Shown here one piece after another: positions 16,329 through 25,059 of a stretch of DNA of 64,000 nucleotides. Position numbers and translations under genes: made by a program. The stretch comes from Kutzneria buriramensis. GTDB taxonomy: Bacteria; Actinomycetota; Actinomycetes; Mycobacteriales; Pseudonocardiaceae. Below the pieces are notes generated by a model. That model was not told the DNA's origin, did not search any database, and was given only the letters and a program-made list of their open reading frames with translations. The DNA lies in the NCBI RefSeq assembly GCF_003387475.1, contig NZ_QUNO01000005.1, forward strand, positions 434,001 to 498,000, written 5' to 3'. How positions within the stretch are numbered: position 1 is the stretch's first letter; each line of letters starts with the position of its first letter.

Positions 16329-17315
16329 TCACAAACCGGCCAGCGCCCGGTTGACCACACAGTAGCGGCGCATGGTGGCGAAGCCGAGGCGGTGGTTGAC
16401 ATCGGCCATGTACTGGTTGGCCGCCGCCGTGGACGTCCACACCCGGCGCAGCTCCGGTCGGTCGGCGGTGATCCACCTCAGCATCGAGGCCTTCATCGCC
16501 TGGCCGAGGCCGTGGCCGCGATGGGCCGCCGACACGGCGGTGTCGCGCTGCGAGGCCAGTTCGGGGCGTAGCGGGTGCAGGTCGAGCTCGGTGACGCCGA
16601 CGACCTCGTCACCGGCGACGGCGACGACCACCCGCCGCTCGATCCCGTTCTCCCGATACCCGGCCTCCATCCGCCGCACGCGGTCGACCGTCCAGTCCGG
16701 CACGCGGAACGCGGACTCCCCGGGCGGCGCGTCGGCCATGGCGTGGCGCGCTCGCGCGTACGACTCGACCAGGTCGTCGGGGGCGCGGCCGCTCCACCGG
16801 ACGAGCCGGTAGCCGTCGGCCGGCGGCACGGCCCAGATGTCGGGGTCGACCTCGGCGATCTCCAGCGCCTGGAAGATCGACGTCTGCACGGTCCGGAAGC
16901 CGCGGGAGGCGGCGAACCGGAACCCGGGCGAGTTGGTCTCCACCTGCACGATCTCGACGATCTTGCGGCCGCGGTCGCGGAGCTCGGCCGCCCCGACCCG
17001 CAGCAGTTCGGTGCCGATGCCCCGCCGGCGCAGCTCGGGATGCACGACGAGCCGCACCATGCCGAGGTGCTCGTTGCCGTCCACCGGCAACTGGGCGACG
17101 AAGTGCCCGGCCAGCCGGCCGTCCAGGCGCGCGGTCCAGAACAGGCGTTCGCCCAGGTCGACGTCGGGATCCCGGAGCCTCGCAAGCGTCGTCTCCCTCG
17201 TCGGCGGCGGCGCGCCGGGGTAGTCCGCCAGGCTCGCGGCCCGTTGCAGCTCGTGGTGCTCGTCCACCTCGCCGTCGACCGCCCGCCGGGCGTCGATCAG
17301 CCGCACTTCCAGCAC
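16329..17315 (-). CDS. Tandem-GNAT acetyltransferase (paralogue B)
   Basis: A 328-residue two-domain GNAT closely related to the next gene: HPELRRRGIGTELLRVG in the first domain and AHRGHGLGQAMKASML in the second, ending VNHRLGFATMRRYCVVNRALAGL-like. GTG 17315 follows a CATAGT box by 6 nt, consistent with a leaderless transcript from that -10. First gene of a two-gene operon. Function as for paralogue A: acetyl-CoA-dependent acylation of an unknown amine. Confidence 0.85.
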   Translation of the reverse strand: MLEVRLIDARRAVDGEVDEHHELQRAASLADYPGAPPPTRETTLARLRDPDVDLGERLFWTARLDGRLAGHFVAQLPVDGNEHLGMVRLVVHPELRRRGIGTELLRVGAAELRDRGRKIVEIVQVETNSPGFRFAASRGFRTVQTSIFQALEIAEVDPDIWAVPPADGYRLVRWSGRAPDDLVESYARARHAMADAPPGESAFRVPDWTVDRVRRMEAGYRENGIERRVVVAVAGDEVVGVTELDLHPLRPELASQRDTAVSAAHRGHGLGQAMKASMLRWITADRPELRRVWTSTAAANQYMADVNHRLGFATMRRYCVVNRALAGL

Positions 17316-17376
17316 CGGTCCACTATGGCCGCCGCGAACGACTGCCGTCAGGCGAATTCCCCCGACGGCGTAGGGG

Positions 17377-18528
17377 TCAGCGACGCCAGGGAACGTGATC
17401 GGGCTTGGCCCCGAACACCCGTTCCGCCGCACGGCGGACCGGCTCGGGGCCGAGCCGGGAACACAGTGCGAGATAAGCCGCCACCAGACCGGTGTCCCAG
17501 ATTCCGTCCTGCCGCATCCGCTCGAAGATCGCCTCCGGATCGAGGTCGACAGGTTCGAGCTTGGCCTCCCAGCGGTCCTTCGCGTGCAGCCGCTGCGCCT
17601 CGATCACCTCGGCGGCGCTGAGGCGCACGTTGACACGGCCGTAAAAGTTCCACTGGTAGTACTTCATGTCCACCGCGAAGCCGAGCAGGCGGACATCCGC
17701 GGGCTCAACCTGGACCCCGAGCTCCTCCTCGCACCCCCGAACGGCCGTCCTGTACGCGCTGAGGCTGCCGTCCGGGTTCCGGTCCATTTTCGAGTGCATG
17801 CCTTCGACCACGCTGACGTCGCGTTCCCCTCCACGTGCCCTCGCGGTCGGACGACGCCGCCCGAGCAGGACCTTGTCGTCATCGGTGAATGCCAGCAGAG
17901 CGATACCGAGACCATTCGCGAGGAAGGGAACGGGACGTACCACCGCATCGTCGGAAGTCAGATAGTCTCGGCGCAACGTCGTCCGCACCGTCGCGCCGGA
18001 CCCGTCGACTCGCTCGAACTCCTCATCAAGTCTGAGGACCGTGGCACAGAAAGTGGCGTAGTCGACCGGCGCTGTCTCCAGTTGCATGCGGGATTTCTCG
18101 TGCCGGCTCGTTCTGGAAATGCGGTAACCGCGCAGCGCGACCAGCCTTTTGCTGTTCCACGTCGGCACAACGCCGACGCTGTTGCCACGGTCGACGTCCA
18201 TCTCCCTGAGCACCCGTTCCCGAACGGCCGCCACTTCCGGAGGCAGGGGCACGGGGTCCCGCTGAATGTCGATATCGACGTGCTCCGGCTCCAGGACCAG
18301 TGATCCGTCGCCCTCGACCAGGTGAACCGTCGTCGGCCGGCCGGCAATGTGGATCATGCCGTCGCCCTGGTGCTGCATCCGGGTGATCGCGTTCGCCACA
18401 TGCAATCTCTTCCTTCGCTCGACCCGCGCCTTCCAGCGGTCCTGGAAAAGGACCGCACAGATCACCCCGAATGGACCGCCGAGCAGTACGCCGAGGACAA
18501 GCCAGACGATACCCATCAGGACATCCAC
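17377..18528 (-). CDS. Membrane-anchored Nudix-like protein
   Basis: A 383-residue protein. One N-terminal transmembrane helix (about 4-26) is followed by basic residues, so the bulk is cytoplasmic. The central part (about 225-300) resembles a Nudix domain: FTDDDKVLLGRRR as the first strand and AVRGCEEELGVQVE as the Nudix box. The usual REUxEExGU pattern is altered (RGCEEELG), with Gly where the first Glu is expected, so metal binding or catalysis may be changed. GTG 18528 follows AAGGTGG; ATG 18516 is an alternative. The role is unknown. Confidence 0.7.
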   Translation of the reverse strand: MDVLMGIVWLVLGVLLGGPFGVICAVLFQDRWKARVERRKRLHVANAITRMQHQGDGMIHIAGRPTTVHLVEGDGSLVLEPEHVDIDIQRDPVPLPPEVAAVRERVLREMDVDRGNSVGVVPTWNSKRLVALRGYRISRTSRHEKSRMQLETAPVDYATFCATVLRLDEEFERVDGSGATVRTTLRRDYLTSDDAVVRPVPFLANGLGIALLAFTDDDKVLLGRRRPTARARGGERDVSVVEGMHSKMDRNPDGSLSAYRTAVRGCEEELGVQVEPADVRLLGFAVDMKYYQWNFYGRVNVRLSAAEVIEAQRLHAKDRWEAKLEPVDLDPEAIFERMRQDGIWDTGLVAAYLALCSRLGPEPVRRAAERVFGAKPDHVPWRR

Positions 18529-18611
18529 CGACGACCACCTTCTCGCCGAACCTTCGGACAACCGTGCCGCAGTGCGAGTTCGACCAGCAATCGCAGTCCC
18601 GGCGCGTTCCG

Positions 18612-19148
18612 TTATCCGAATTCCCCCGGCTCGATGATCCACGTGTCGAGGCGAATGGCCCGGCCCTTGGACGTCACCTCGATGGGCGCGGCGTCGCTGA
18701 GCCGGGCCCCCAGCGCCCGCGCGACCTGCTGGCTGCCGAGGTTGTCGGGCTCGATCTCCAGCAGCACGTGCGGCAGGCCGACGGTGCGCAGCGCGAACTC
18801 GGTGATCACCTGGCCGGCGCGGACGGCGAGGCCCTGGCGGCGGTGCGCCTTGCCGACCACGTACCCGGCCATGCACAGCGCCGGCCGCAGGAACACCATG
18901 CCCAGCGGCAGGTCCTCGCCGGGACGGGTGATGGCCAGGTGCAGGCGGTTCTCCTCGGCCCGGCTCCGGCGCATGGCGGCCAGGTAGTCCCGCGCGGCGG
19001 CCAGGTCGAACGGCGAGGCGATGGGTGTGCGCAGCGCCACGTCCGGGTCGTCGAAGACGTCGATCATCGCGGGCAGGTCGGCGTCGGTGAAATCCCGCAG
19101 CAGCAGGCCGTTCCCGGTGAGGACGAGCGGCGAGGCGAACGGGTTCAT
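18612..19148 (-). CDS. GNAT acetyltransferase (RimJ/RimL type)
   Basis: A 178-residue single-domain GNAT. LVLTGNGLLLRDFTDADLPAM is the typical RimJ/L-like opening and VVGKAHRRQGLAVRAGQVITEFA holds the acetyl-CoA loop; EPDNLGSQQVARALGARL is the family's C-terminal signature. It acetylates an N-terminal or small amine; target unknown. It is divergent by 63 bp from the alpha/beta hydrolase gene. Confidence 0.85.
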   Translation of the reverse strand: MNPFASPLVLTGNGLLLRDFTDADLPAMIDVFDDPDVALRTPIASPFDLAAARDYLAAMRRSRAEENRLHLAITRPGEDLPLGMVFLRPALCMAGYVVGKAHRRQGLAVRAGQVITEFALRTVGLPHVLLEIEPDNLGSQQVARALGARLSDAAPIEVTSKGRAIRLDTWIIEPGEFG

Positions 19149-19211
19149 GCCGCAACAATGCCAGACATACCGGTTCGACATCGCCGGAAGGATGCTGCAC
19201 GATCCGGACCC

Positions 19212-20753
19212 ATGAGGCACATCGTGGACACCGACGTCCGGATCACCGCCAGGGACGGCGTCGCGCTGGCCACGAACATCTGGCGGCCGGCGGACGAGCG
19301 GCCGGCGCCGGTGCTGTTGCTGCGCACCCCGTACGGCAAGGACGACATCGCCAGCTACGGCGGCAACCGCCCGAACCTGTTCGCCCTGCTGGAGGCCGGC
19401 TACGCCGTGGTGATCCAGTGCTGCCGCGGCACGGCCCGCTCCGAGGGCGTGCACGTGCCGCACGAGACGGAGGCCGCGGACAGCGCGGACACCATCGCCT
19501 GGCTGCGGGAACAGCCCTGGTGCGATGGGAACATCGGCGGTTTCGGGGCGTCCTACCAGGGCGCGGTGCAGTGGCAGTCGGCGGAGTTGTTGCAGGCCAT
19601 CGCCCCCACGTTCGCGACGGCCGACTTCTACCTGGCCCCCTGGTACTCCCCCGGCGGCGCGATGTCGCTGCACACCGTGCTGACGTGGATCACCGCGAAC
19701 GCCGCCGGCGAGGCCCTCAAGGCCGGCGCGGCCGAGGACCTGACGGAGATCATGCGGCAGCAGTTCGACGTGCTGCCGACCCGCGACCATCCGGTGCTGG
19801 CCAAGCACTTCCCTTGGCTGGACACGGTTTTCGACCACCCCGAGCACGACGGCTACTGGCAGCGGCTGGCCCCGGCGGCCAAGGCGCCCGCGCTGAGCGT
19901 CGGCGGCTGGTACGACATCTTCGTGGACGAGACGGTCCGTGCGCACAACGAGCGTCTGATCATCGGGCCATGGACCCACCTGAGCACCGACTACCGCAGC
20001 GCCAACCTCACCGACGCGCACCTGCGGTTCTTCGACCAGTGGCTGCGCGGCAGGCCGGACGGCTCCGCGCCGGTGCGGATCTTCGTGATGGGCGTCGACC
20101 AGTGGCGCGACGAGCCGGCGTGGCCGCTGCCGGACACCCGCCGGATGGACTACTTCCTCGGCGAGGGAACGCTTTCCGTGGTACCGCCGGCGGCCGGCTC
20201 GCTGACGTACCGCTACGACCCGGCGAATCCGGTGCCCACGATCGGCGGCAACACGCTGGCCGCCGACGCCGGCCCGCGCGACCAGCGGCCGGTGGAGACA
20301 CGGGACGACGTGCTGTGCTTCACGGGGCCGGAGCTGGCCGATCCGCTGGAGGTCACCGGGCACGTGTCGCTGACGCTGCACGTGTCCAGTTCCGCGGTGG
20401 ACACCGACTTCATGGGCAAGCTGGTGGACGTGCACCCCGACGGCACGGCCATCAACCTGTGCGAGGGCATGCTGCGCGCCCGCTACCGGAACTCGCTGTC
20501 CGCACCGGAACTCCTCGAGCCGCATCGGGTGTACGAGCTGCGGCTGGACCTTTCCGTGACGTCCAACGTGTTCCTGCCGGGTCACCGGATCCGGCTGGAG
20601 GTGGCGAGCAGCAATTTCCCGCGCTACGACCGGAATCCCAACACCGGCGGCGTGGTCGCGGACGCGCGGGAGGTCGTCGTCGCGGAGAACACCGTGCACC
20701 TCGGGCGCAGCCGGCTGACGCTGCCGGTGATCGACCGCGTCAGCGCCACGTGA
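19212..20753 (+). CDS. CocE/NonD-family serine hydrolase (X-Pro dipeptidyl-peptidase S15-like)
   Basis: A 513-residue alpha/beta hydrolase. The catalytic Ser114 is in FGASYQG (GxSYxG), and the His is in the family motif GPWTH. A C-terminal jelly-roll domain (about 340-510) with TGHVSLTLHVSSSAVDTDFMGKLVDV and PGHRIRLEVASSNFPRYDRN is characteristic of cocaine esterase, glutaryl acylase and PepX relatives. It hydrolyses an ester or amide; the substrate is unknown. There is no signal peptide, so it is cytoplasmic. Its 3' end overlaps the convergent nitroreductase by 14 bp. Confidence 0.9.
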   Translation: MRHIVDTDVRITARDGVALATNIWRPADERPAPVLLLRTPYGKDDIASYGGNRPNLFALLEAGYAVVIQCCRGTARSEGVHVPHETEAADSADTIAWLREQPWCDGNIGGFGASYQGAVQWQSAELLQAIAPTFATADFYLAPWYSPGGAMSLHTVLTWITANAAGEALKAGAAEDLTEIMRQQFDVLPTRDHPVLAKHFPWLDTVFDHPEHDGYWQRLAPAAKAPALSVGGWYDIFVDETVRAHNERLIIGPWTHLSTDYRSANLTDAHLRFFDQWLRGRPDGSAPVRIFVMGVDQWRDEPAWPLPDTRRMDYFLGEGTLSVVPPAAGSLTYRYDPANPVPTIGGNTLAADAGPRDQRPVETRDDVLCFTGPELADPLEVTGHVSLTLHVSSSAVDTDFMGKLVDVHPDGTAINLCEGMLRARYRNSLSAPELLEPHRVYELRLDLSVTSNVFLPGHRIRLEVASSNFPRYDRNPNTGGVVADAREVVVAENTVHLGRSRLTLPVIDRVSAT

Positions 20754-21324
20754 CCAGGTCGTCCAGCGGCATCCGCCGCTGGTCCAGGCGCGGCACCGGG
20801 GCCTTGGGGTCGGCGTCGGAGTAGCCGAGCGTCAGGATGCCGGCCAGGCCGACGTCCTTGGGCAGCCCGACGAGTTCGGCCAGTCCTTCGGCGTGCGGAC
20901 CGAAGAACCCGGTGGCCAGGCCCTCGTTGGCGGCGGCCAGTTGCAGCATGACCAGCAGGCTGCCGCTGTCGAACCACCAGTACGGCACCGGCCACTCGGC
21001 CTCGTTGCCGTTCTCGTCGACCTTGTCCGGCTGGCGGTAGCGCTCGTGGTAGGACTCCTCGCGAACGCCGACGACGATCAGCACCGGGGCGACCGAGATC
21101 CAAGGCTCCATGCCGGATTCGAGGTACCACGGCTCGGCCAGGTCGGCGACCTCCCGCCGCAGCTCGGGATCGGTGATCACGATCAGCCGGTGGCCCTGGC
21201 TGAAGCCGGCGCTGGGCGCGCGGTGCACGACCTTCACGACCCGCCGCAGCACGTCCTCGGGCACCGGGTCGGGGCGGTAGGTGCGCACCATCCGGCGGGC
21301 ACGGAGCACATCGGCGAACTCCAC
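20740..21324 (-). CDS. Nitroreductase-family FMN oxidoreductase
   Basis: A 194-residue nitroreductase-fold protein (RxxRxYxPDPVPEDVL start, WWFDSGSLLVMLQLAAANEGLATGFFG, and a C-terminal LGYSDADPKAP). These FMN dimers reduce nitro groups, quinones or act in flavin or cofactor metabolism. GGAGG lies well placed before the ATG at 21324. Its stop lies inside the end of the convergent hydrolase gene. Confidence 0.87.
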   Translation of the reverse strand: MEFADVLRARRMVRTYRPDPVPEDVLRRVVKVVHRAPSAGFSQGHRLIVITDPELRREVADLAEPWYLESGMEPWISVAPVLIVVGVREESYHERYRQPDKVDENGNEAEWPVPYWWFDSGSLLVMLQLAAANEGLATGFFGPHAEGLAELVGLPKDVGLAGILTLGYSDADPKAPVPRLDQRRMPLDDLVTWR

Positions 21325-21379
21325 GGGCGGTCCTCCTCGTAACGGTCCGACGTCCCAGCATGCCCGAGGCCGTCAAGGC

Positions 21380-22108
21380 TCACCCTTGCGCCGTGAGCAG
21401 GACGGAATGCTTGCCCACCCGGAAATCGCGGCGCCGGGCGACCTCGTCGTGCAGCGCCGCCAGCTCCTCGTCGGTGGCGTCCCGGTCCAGGCAGCTGGCC
21501 AGGTAGGCGACCACCGGCTCGACGCCGGGCGCCCTGATCTCGTCCTCGTACCGGATCACCTCGACCCCGTCGAAATGCCTGCCCAACAAGGCAACCGCGT
21601 TCTCCGCGTTGAACGAGAGATTCGCGGCTTCGGGGAACGCCATCGGCAGTCCGACAGTCCTGGCGACGTCCCACAGCTCGGCCATGTGACCGGCGCCGTT
21701 GGTGGTCGCGACGAACCAACCGCGTGGCCGCAGCACGCGTCGCAGCTCGGCGAGGGCGTCGGCGGGCTCGTCCACGTGGTACAGCATGTGGCAGGCGACG
21801 GCCCCGTCGAAAACGCCGGCGGTGAACGGCAAAGCGTCGGCGCTGCACCGAATGGGCCCGAACCCCTTGTCCCGCAACGTGGTGCACATCGCCGGCGAGA
21901 AATCCGTCGGCACCACACCGTCGACCGGTTGCGGCCACAGCGCGCCGGTGCCGGCACCTACCTCCAGCACGCGCTGGCCTGCGCGAAGGGGCAGATGGTC
22001 ACGGACCCAGTCGTGCCAGGGCCGGGGATTCGTGCTGTGGCGGTGCAATGCGATGCGGGCGGCGAGCCTGTCGATGGTCCGGTACTGGCTCAGCGCATGC
22101 ACGTTCAC
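21380..22108 (-). CDS. SAM-dependent class I methyltransferase
   Basis: A 242-residue Rossmann methyltransferase: motif I VLEVGAGTGALWP (about 47-59), acidic motif II in PTDFSPAM, and LRRVLRPRGWFVATT as the motif IV/V strand. UbiE/SmtA-like, substrate unknown. It starts at GTG 22108, 12 nt after the padR stop, so the two form an operon in which PadR may control methyltransferase synthesis. Confidence 0.87.
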   Translation of the reverse strand: MNVHALSQYRTIDRLAARIALHRHSTNPRPWHDWVRDHLPLRAGQRVLEVGAGTGALWPQPVDGVVPTDFSPAMCTTLRDKGFGPIRCSADALPFTAGVFDGAVACHMLYHVDEPADALAELRRVLRPRGWFVATTNGAGHMAELWDVARTVGLPMAFPEAANLSFNAENAVALLGRHFDGVEVIRYEDEIRAPGVEPVVAYLASCLDRDATDEELAALHDEVARRRDFRVGKHSVLLTAQG

Positions 22109-22120
22109 ACCCGTACGATC

Positions 22121-22654
22121 TCACGAATCGGTCGGCGGAATCTGCTGCGCGGCCCATTCGGACCAGTCCCGGCTCAGCTCGGCCAGGCGGGTGGCGAACT
22201 CCAGCACCATGCGGCCGTAGATGCGCAGATCGCCCATGTCCTCGCGGTCCCAGTCGACGTGCTCGCCGAACGCCGTCATCGCGGCGAGGTCCTCGGCGGA
22301 CCGCCGCTGGATCAGGTGCAGGTAGTCCCGGGCCTGGTCACGGGTGAGCGCGCCGAGCATGAACACGCGGAGCAGGCTCTCGCTGCGCGTCGGCGCCTCG
22401 TTGCCGGCGTCCAGCATCCACCGGCGCAGCTCGGCCAGGCCCGCCTCGGTCGGCGCGTACTCCTTGCGGCCGCGCGGGCCCTCCGCCGTGACCACGAGCA
22501 GGCCGGCGTCGGCGAGTTTGGCCAGCTCGGTGTAGACCTGGCTCTTGGTCGCCGGCCAGACCTTGGCCAGCGAGCTGTTGAACACGTGCATGAGGTCGTA
22601 GCCGCTGGCCGGACTCTCGCGCAGTAGGCCGATCAGTGCATGCCGCAGGCTCAT
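22121..22654 (-). CDS. PadR-family transcriptional regulator
   Basis: A 177-residue PadR protein with an N-terminal winged helix (LRHALIGLLRESPASGYDLMHVFNSSLAKVWPATKSQVYTELAKLADAGLL region) and a C-terminal dimerisation helix pair. PadR proteins repress detoxification or transport genes in response to phenolics or drugs. It is the first gene of an operon with the methyltransferase. A full 118-bp palindromic element lies 50 bp upstream. Confidence 0.9.
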   Translation of the reverse strand: MSLRHALIGLLRESPASGYDLMHVFNSSLAKVWPATKSQVYTELAKLADAGLLVVTAEGPRGRKEYAPTEAGLAELRRWMLDAGNEAPTRSESLLRVFMLGALTRDQARDYLHLIQRRSAEDLAAMTAFGEHVDWDREDMGDLRIYGRMVLEFATRLAELSRDWSEWAAQQIPPTDS

Positions 22655-22704
22655 ACGCAGCACCCTACCTTCCACCACTGACAGGTTGCCTCAGAACCGT
22701 CCAA

Positions 22705-22822
22705 CCCCCGCGAGTCGCGCTTACAGACACACCGAATGTCGGTTTCAGGCAGAAACGAGACTCGGAGCTCAGATCTGCCCGAAACGTACATTCGGTGTGT
22801 CCGAGAGCGCGACTCGCGGGGG
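22705..22822. repeat. 118-bp palindromic intergenic element, full copy
   Basis: The ends are perfect 16-bp inverted repeats (CCCCCGCGAGTCGCGC). Complementarity continues through ACACACCGAATGT almost to the centre, giving two arms of about 59 bp with scattered mismatches. The copy at 26728-26845 has the same length and terminal sequence. It lies between padR and the 3' end of a lacI-type gene. No target-site duplication is obvious and no protein is encoded. Confidence 0.85.
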
Positions 22823-22839
22823 ATGTGACGGTGAGCGGG

Positions 22840-22872
22840 ATTCGGTGTGCGCCTACGCGGGACTCGCGGGGG
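22840..22872. repeat. Extra right half of the palindromic element
   Basis: TTCGGTGTG then GGACTCGCGGGGGATGT repeats the right end of the adjacent full element 50 bp away, including the flanking ATGT(G/C)ACGG. It overlaps the last codons and stop of the lacI-type gene. Confidence 0.75.
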
Positions 22873-23866
22873 ATGTCACGGAGTCACGGGTGATCAACTG
22901 CACGGGGAGAACCACCCGTTTGGCGGGGGCTCCGGGGTTGGCGATGCGTTCCAGGAGCAGGCGGGCCGCCTCGTAGCCGATGTCGTAGTGCGGAATGCGG
23001 ACGGTGGTCAGCGCCGGCCGCTGCTTGTCCAGGAACGGCATGTCGTTGAACCCGGTCACCGACACGTCCTCCGGACACCGCAGCCCGCGCTCCTCCAACG
23101 CCCGGTAGCACCCCAGCGCGATCATGTCATTGCCGGCGACGATCGCCGTGACGGCCGCACTCCCGGCCAGCAGCTCCTGGGCCGCCTCGTACCCCGCCTG
23201 CTCGGTGAAGGCGGCCGAGACCACCACCCCCACGGGGGAAAGCCCGTGCGCGGCCAGGCCGTCGAGGAACGCCCGGTGTCGCTCCACGCCGGTCGACGTG
23301 TCCTGCGGCCCGGCCAGGTGGGCGATGCGCCGATGTCCCCGCTCCACCAACAGGTTGACGACCGCCCGCACGCCGGCGCCGCTGTCCGGCACGACGGAGG
23401 CGATGTCGCCGGCCTCGGTCCGGCGGTTGACCAGCACCACCGACACGTCCGGCCCGAGCGGCGGCAGGGTGTCCCGCCGGCTCGTCGCGAGGATGAACCC
23501 GGCCAGCTGCTGCCCGCGCATGGTGGTCAGCAGGTCCCGCTCGCGCTCGGCGTCGCCGTCGGTGTTGCCCAGCAGCGCCAGGTAGCCCGCCTCCCGCAGC
23601 GCGTCCTCGACCCCGCGCACGATCGGCGGGAACACCGGGTTGCGCAGGTCCGGGATCACCACGCCGACCACCGACGACGTCCGCGTGCGCAGGCTGCGCG
23701 CAGCCGAGTTCGGGGAGTAGCCCAGCGTCCGCGCCGCCTCCACGATCCGGGCGGCGGTGCGCGGGCTCACCTTGTCCCGGGTCTGCGGGTTCAGCGCACG
23801 GCTCGCGGTCGCCGCGTGCACGCGGGCCAGTTCGGCGACGTCCTTGATGGTCGCGGGCTTGTCCAT
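22853..23866 (-). CDS. LacI-family transcriptional repressor
   Basis: A 337-residue LacI/GalR regulator: HTH at 5-25 (ATIKDVAELARVHAATASRA) with hinge helix NSAARSLRTR, then a two-lobed sugar-binding domain (VVIPDLRNPVFPPIVRGVEDAL; GNDMIALGCYRALEERGLRCPEDVSVTGFNDMPF). The effector is probably a sugar or sugar derivative. The dehydrogenase gene upstream (23963-24895) runs the same way, with LacI-type palindromes in its promoter, so it is the likely target. The last six codons and TAG stop are made of palindromic-repeat sequence. Confidence 0.92.
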   Translation of the reverse strand: MDKPATIKDVAELARVHAATASRALNPQTRDKVSPRTAARIVEAARTLGYSPNSAARSLRTRTSSVVGVVIPDLRNPVFPPIVRGVEDALREAGYLALLGNTDGDAERERDLLTTMRGQQLAGFILATSRRDTLPPLGPDVSVVLVNRRTEAGDIASVVPDSGAGVRAVVNLLVERGHRRIAHLAGPQDTSTGVERHRAFLDGLAAHGLSPVGVVVSAAFTEQAGYEAAQELLAGSAAVTAIVAGNDMIALGCYRALEERGLRCPEDVSVTGFNDMPFLDKQRPALTTVRIPHYDIGYEAARLLLERIANPGAPAKRVVLPVQLITRDSVTSPASPA

Positions 23867-23962
23867 CGGGCCAGCATAGGGACTGGCGATCACCAAGCGT
23901 TGCCGACGAACGGCTACCGCGCCGGGAACTTCGCCGCCGACGCGGGACCGGCGGTCGGATGA

Positions 23963-24895
23963 TCACTCGTCGGGCGTGAGGCCGTCGTCCACGTCGGCAT
24001 GCTCGGACGCCAGCTCCAGCCCGGCCCGACGGCCCTGTTCCAGCACCAGCGCGGCGAAGTCCTCGTCGGTGTGACCGGCGCCGACCGCCGACGCGACCAG
24101 CTGCGCGGCCGCCGAGGCCAGCGGCATCGGGGCCTCCAGGGCGCGGGCCGCCGCCAGCCCCAGGTCGAAGTCCTTGCGCAGCAAGGGCATCGTGAAGGTG
24201 GGGGTGAAGTCGAGGTTGACCAGGGCGGGAGACTTGTACCGGGTGAACACCGAACCCAGCACCGAGTCGTTGAGGAATTCGAGAAACGCCGCGCGGCTGA
24301 CGCCGCCCTTCTCGGCGAGCACGGTGATCTCAGAGAGGGACTGGATGACCACCCCGAGGAACACGTTGTGAGCGATCTTCACGAGCCGGGCCACCTCGTC
24401 CTCGCCGACGTAGGTGACGCCCCGGCCGAGCGTGCGCAGCACCGGCTCGACCTCGTCGAACACGGGCCGCGGTCCCGACACGGCGAGCGTCAGCTTGCCG
24501 GCGGCGACGACCTTCGGGTTGCCGCTGACCGGCGCGGCCAGCAGCTCGGACCCGCGCTTGTGGGCGGCCACCCGGACCGCGGCCGAGGCCTCCTGCGACA
24601 CCGTGGAGGAGTCGATCACCACCCGGGGCGCGGCGTCCGGGTCGGTGAGCAGGCCGCCCTCGCCGGTCGTCACCTCCTCCAGGTCGGCGGACGCGGCGAC
24701 CATCGTGAACACGATGTCGCGGCCGGCCAGGTCCACCGGCCGGTCGGCGACGGTAGCGCCGTGCGCGGTCAGCGCCTCGGCCTTGGCGCGCGTGCGGTTG
24801 TACACCGCGACGTCGTAGCCGGCGGCGCGCAGCCGCGCGACGAGTGCGGCCCCCATCCGCCCCGCGCCGATCCAGCCGATCGTGGGTGAAGACAT
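23963..24895 (-). CDS. 3-hydroxyisobutyrate dehydrogenase-like oxidoreductase
   Basis: A 310-residue beta-hydroxyacid dehydrogenase: Rossmann motif GWIGAGRMGAALVARL, NRT cofactor motif, DSSTVS substrate loop, and catalytic Lys in ARLVKIAHN. The last is followed by the helical C-terminal domain. It probably interconverts a 3-hydroxyacid and a semialdehyde or ketoacid with NAD(P). GAGGAG precedes ATG 24895. It is upstream of, and probably regulated by, the LacI gene. Two operator-like sites lie in its promoter region. Confidence 0.88.
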   Translation of the reverse strand: MSSPTIGWIGAGRMGAALVARLRAAGYDVAVYNRTRAKAEALTAHGATVADRPVDLAGRDIVFTMVAASADLEEVTTGEGGLLTDPDAAPRVVIDSSTVSQEASAAVRVAAHKRGSELLAAPVSGNPKVVAAGKLTLAVSGPRPVFDEVEPVLRTLGRGVTYVGEDEVARLVKIAHNVFLGVVIQSLSEITVLAEKGGVSRAAFLEFLNDSVLGSVFTRYKSPALVNLDFTPTFTMPLLRKDFDLGLAAARALEAPMPLASAAAQLVASAVGAGHTDEDFAALVLEQGRRAGLELASEHADVDDGLTPDE

Positions 24896-24916
24896 GACAC
24901 TCCTCGACGTCCCCGC

Positions 24917-24930
24917 TGCAATCGTTCGCA
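24917..24930. promoter_or_regulatory. LacI-type operator 1
   Basis: TGCAATCGTTCGCA, an imperfect palindrome around a central CG, fits the general LacI-family operator form. The reverse complement recurs at 24985-24998 with one change. It lies 22 bp upstream of the dehydrogenase start. Confidence 0.6.
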
Positions 24931-24984
24931 GTCACGATGCCCAGAGTGTCGACGCTGGTCAACCCCATTGGGCCGGTCGTGTGA

Positions 24985-24998
24985 TGCGAACGATTGCG
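24985..24998. promoter_or_regulatory. LacI-type operator 2
   Basis: TGCGAACGATTGCG is the inverted partner of the site at 24917, with centres 68 bp apart. The second site lies nearer the divergent FAD monooxygenase, so a LacI protein here could affect both promoters. Confidence 0.6.
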
Positions 24999-25059
24999 AG
25001 GCCACGGCCGCCACCTTGTCGTTCGGGGTCGGACGACCGGCATAGTACCGCCACAGACT

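Noticed and set aside
22705-22822. 118-bp elements as insertion sequences
   Set aside because: They are too short to code for a transposase and show no clear target duplication; palindromic repeat or MITE is the better description.
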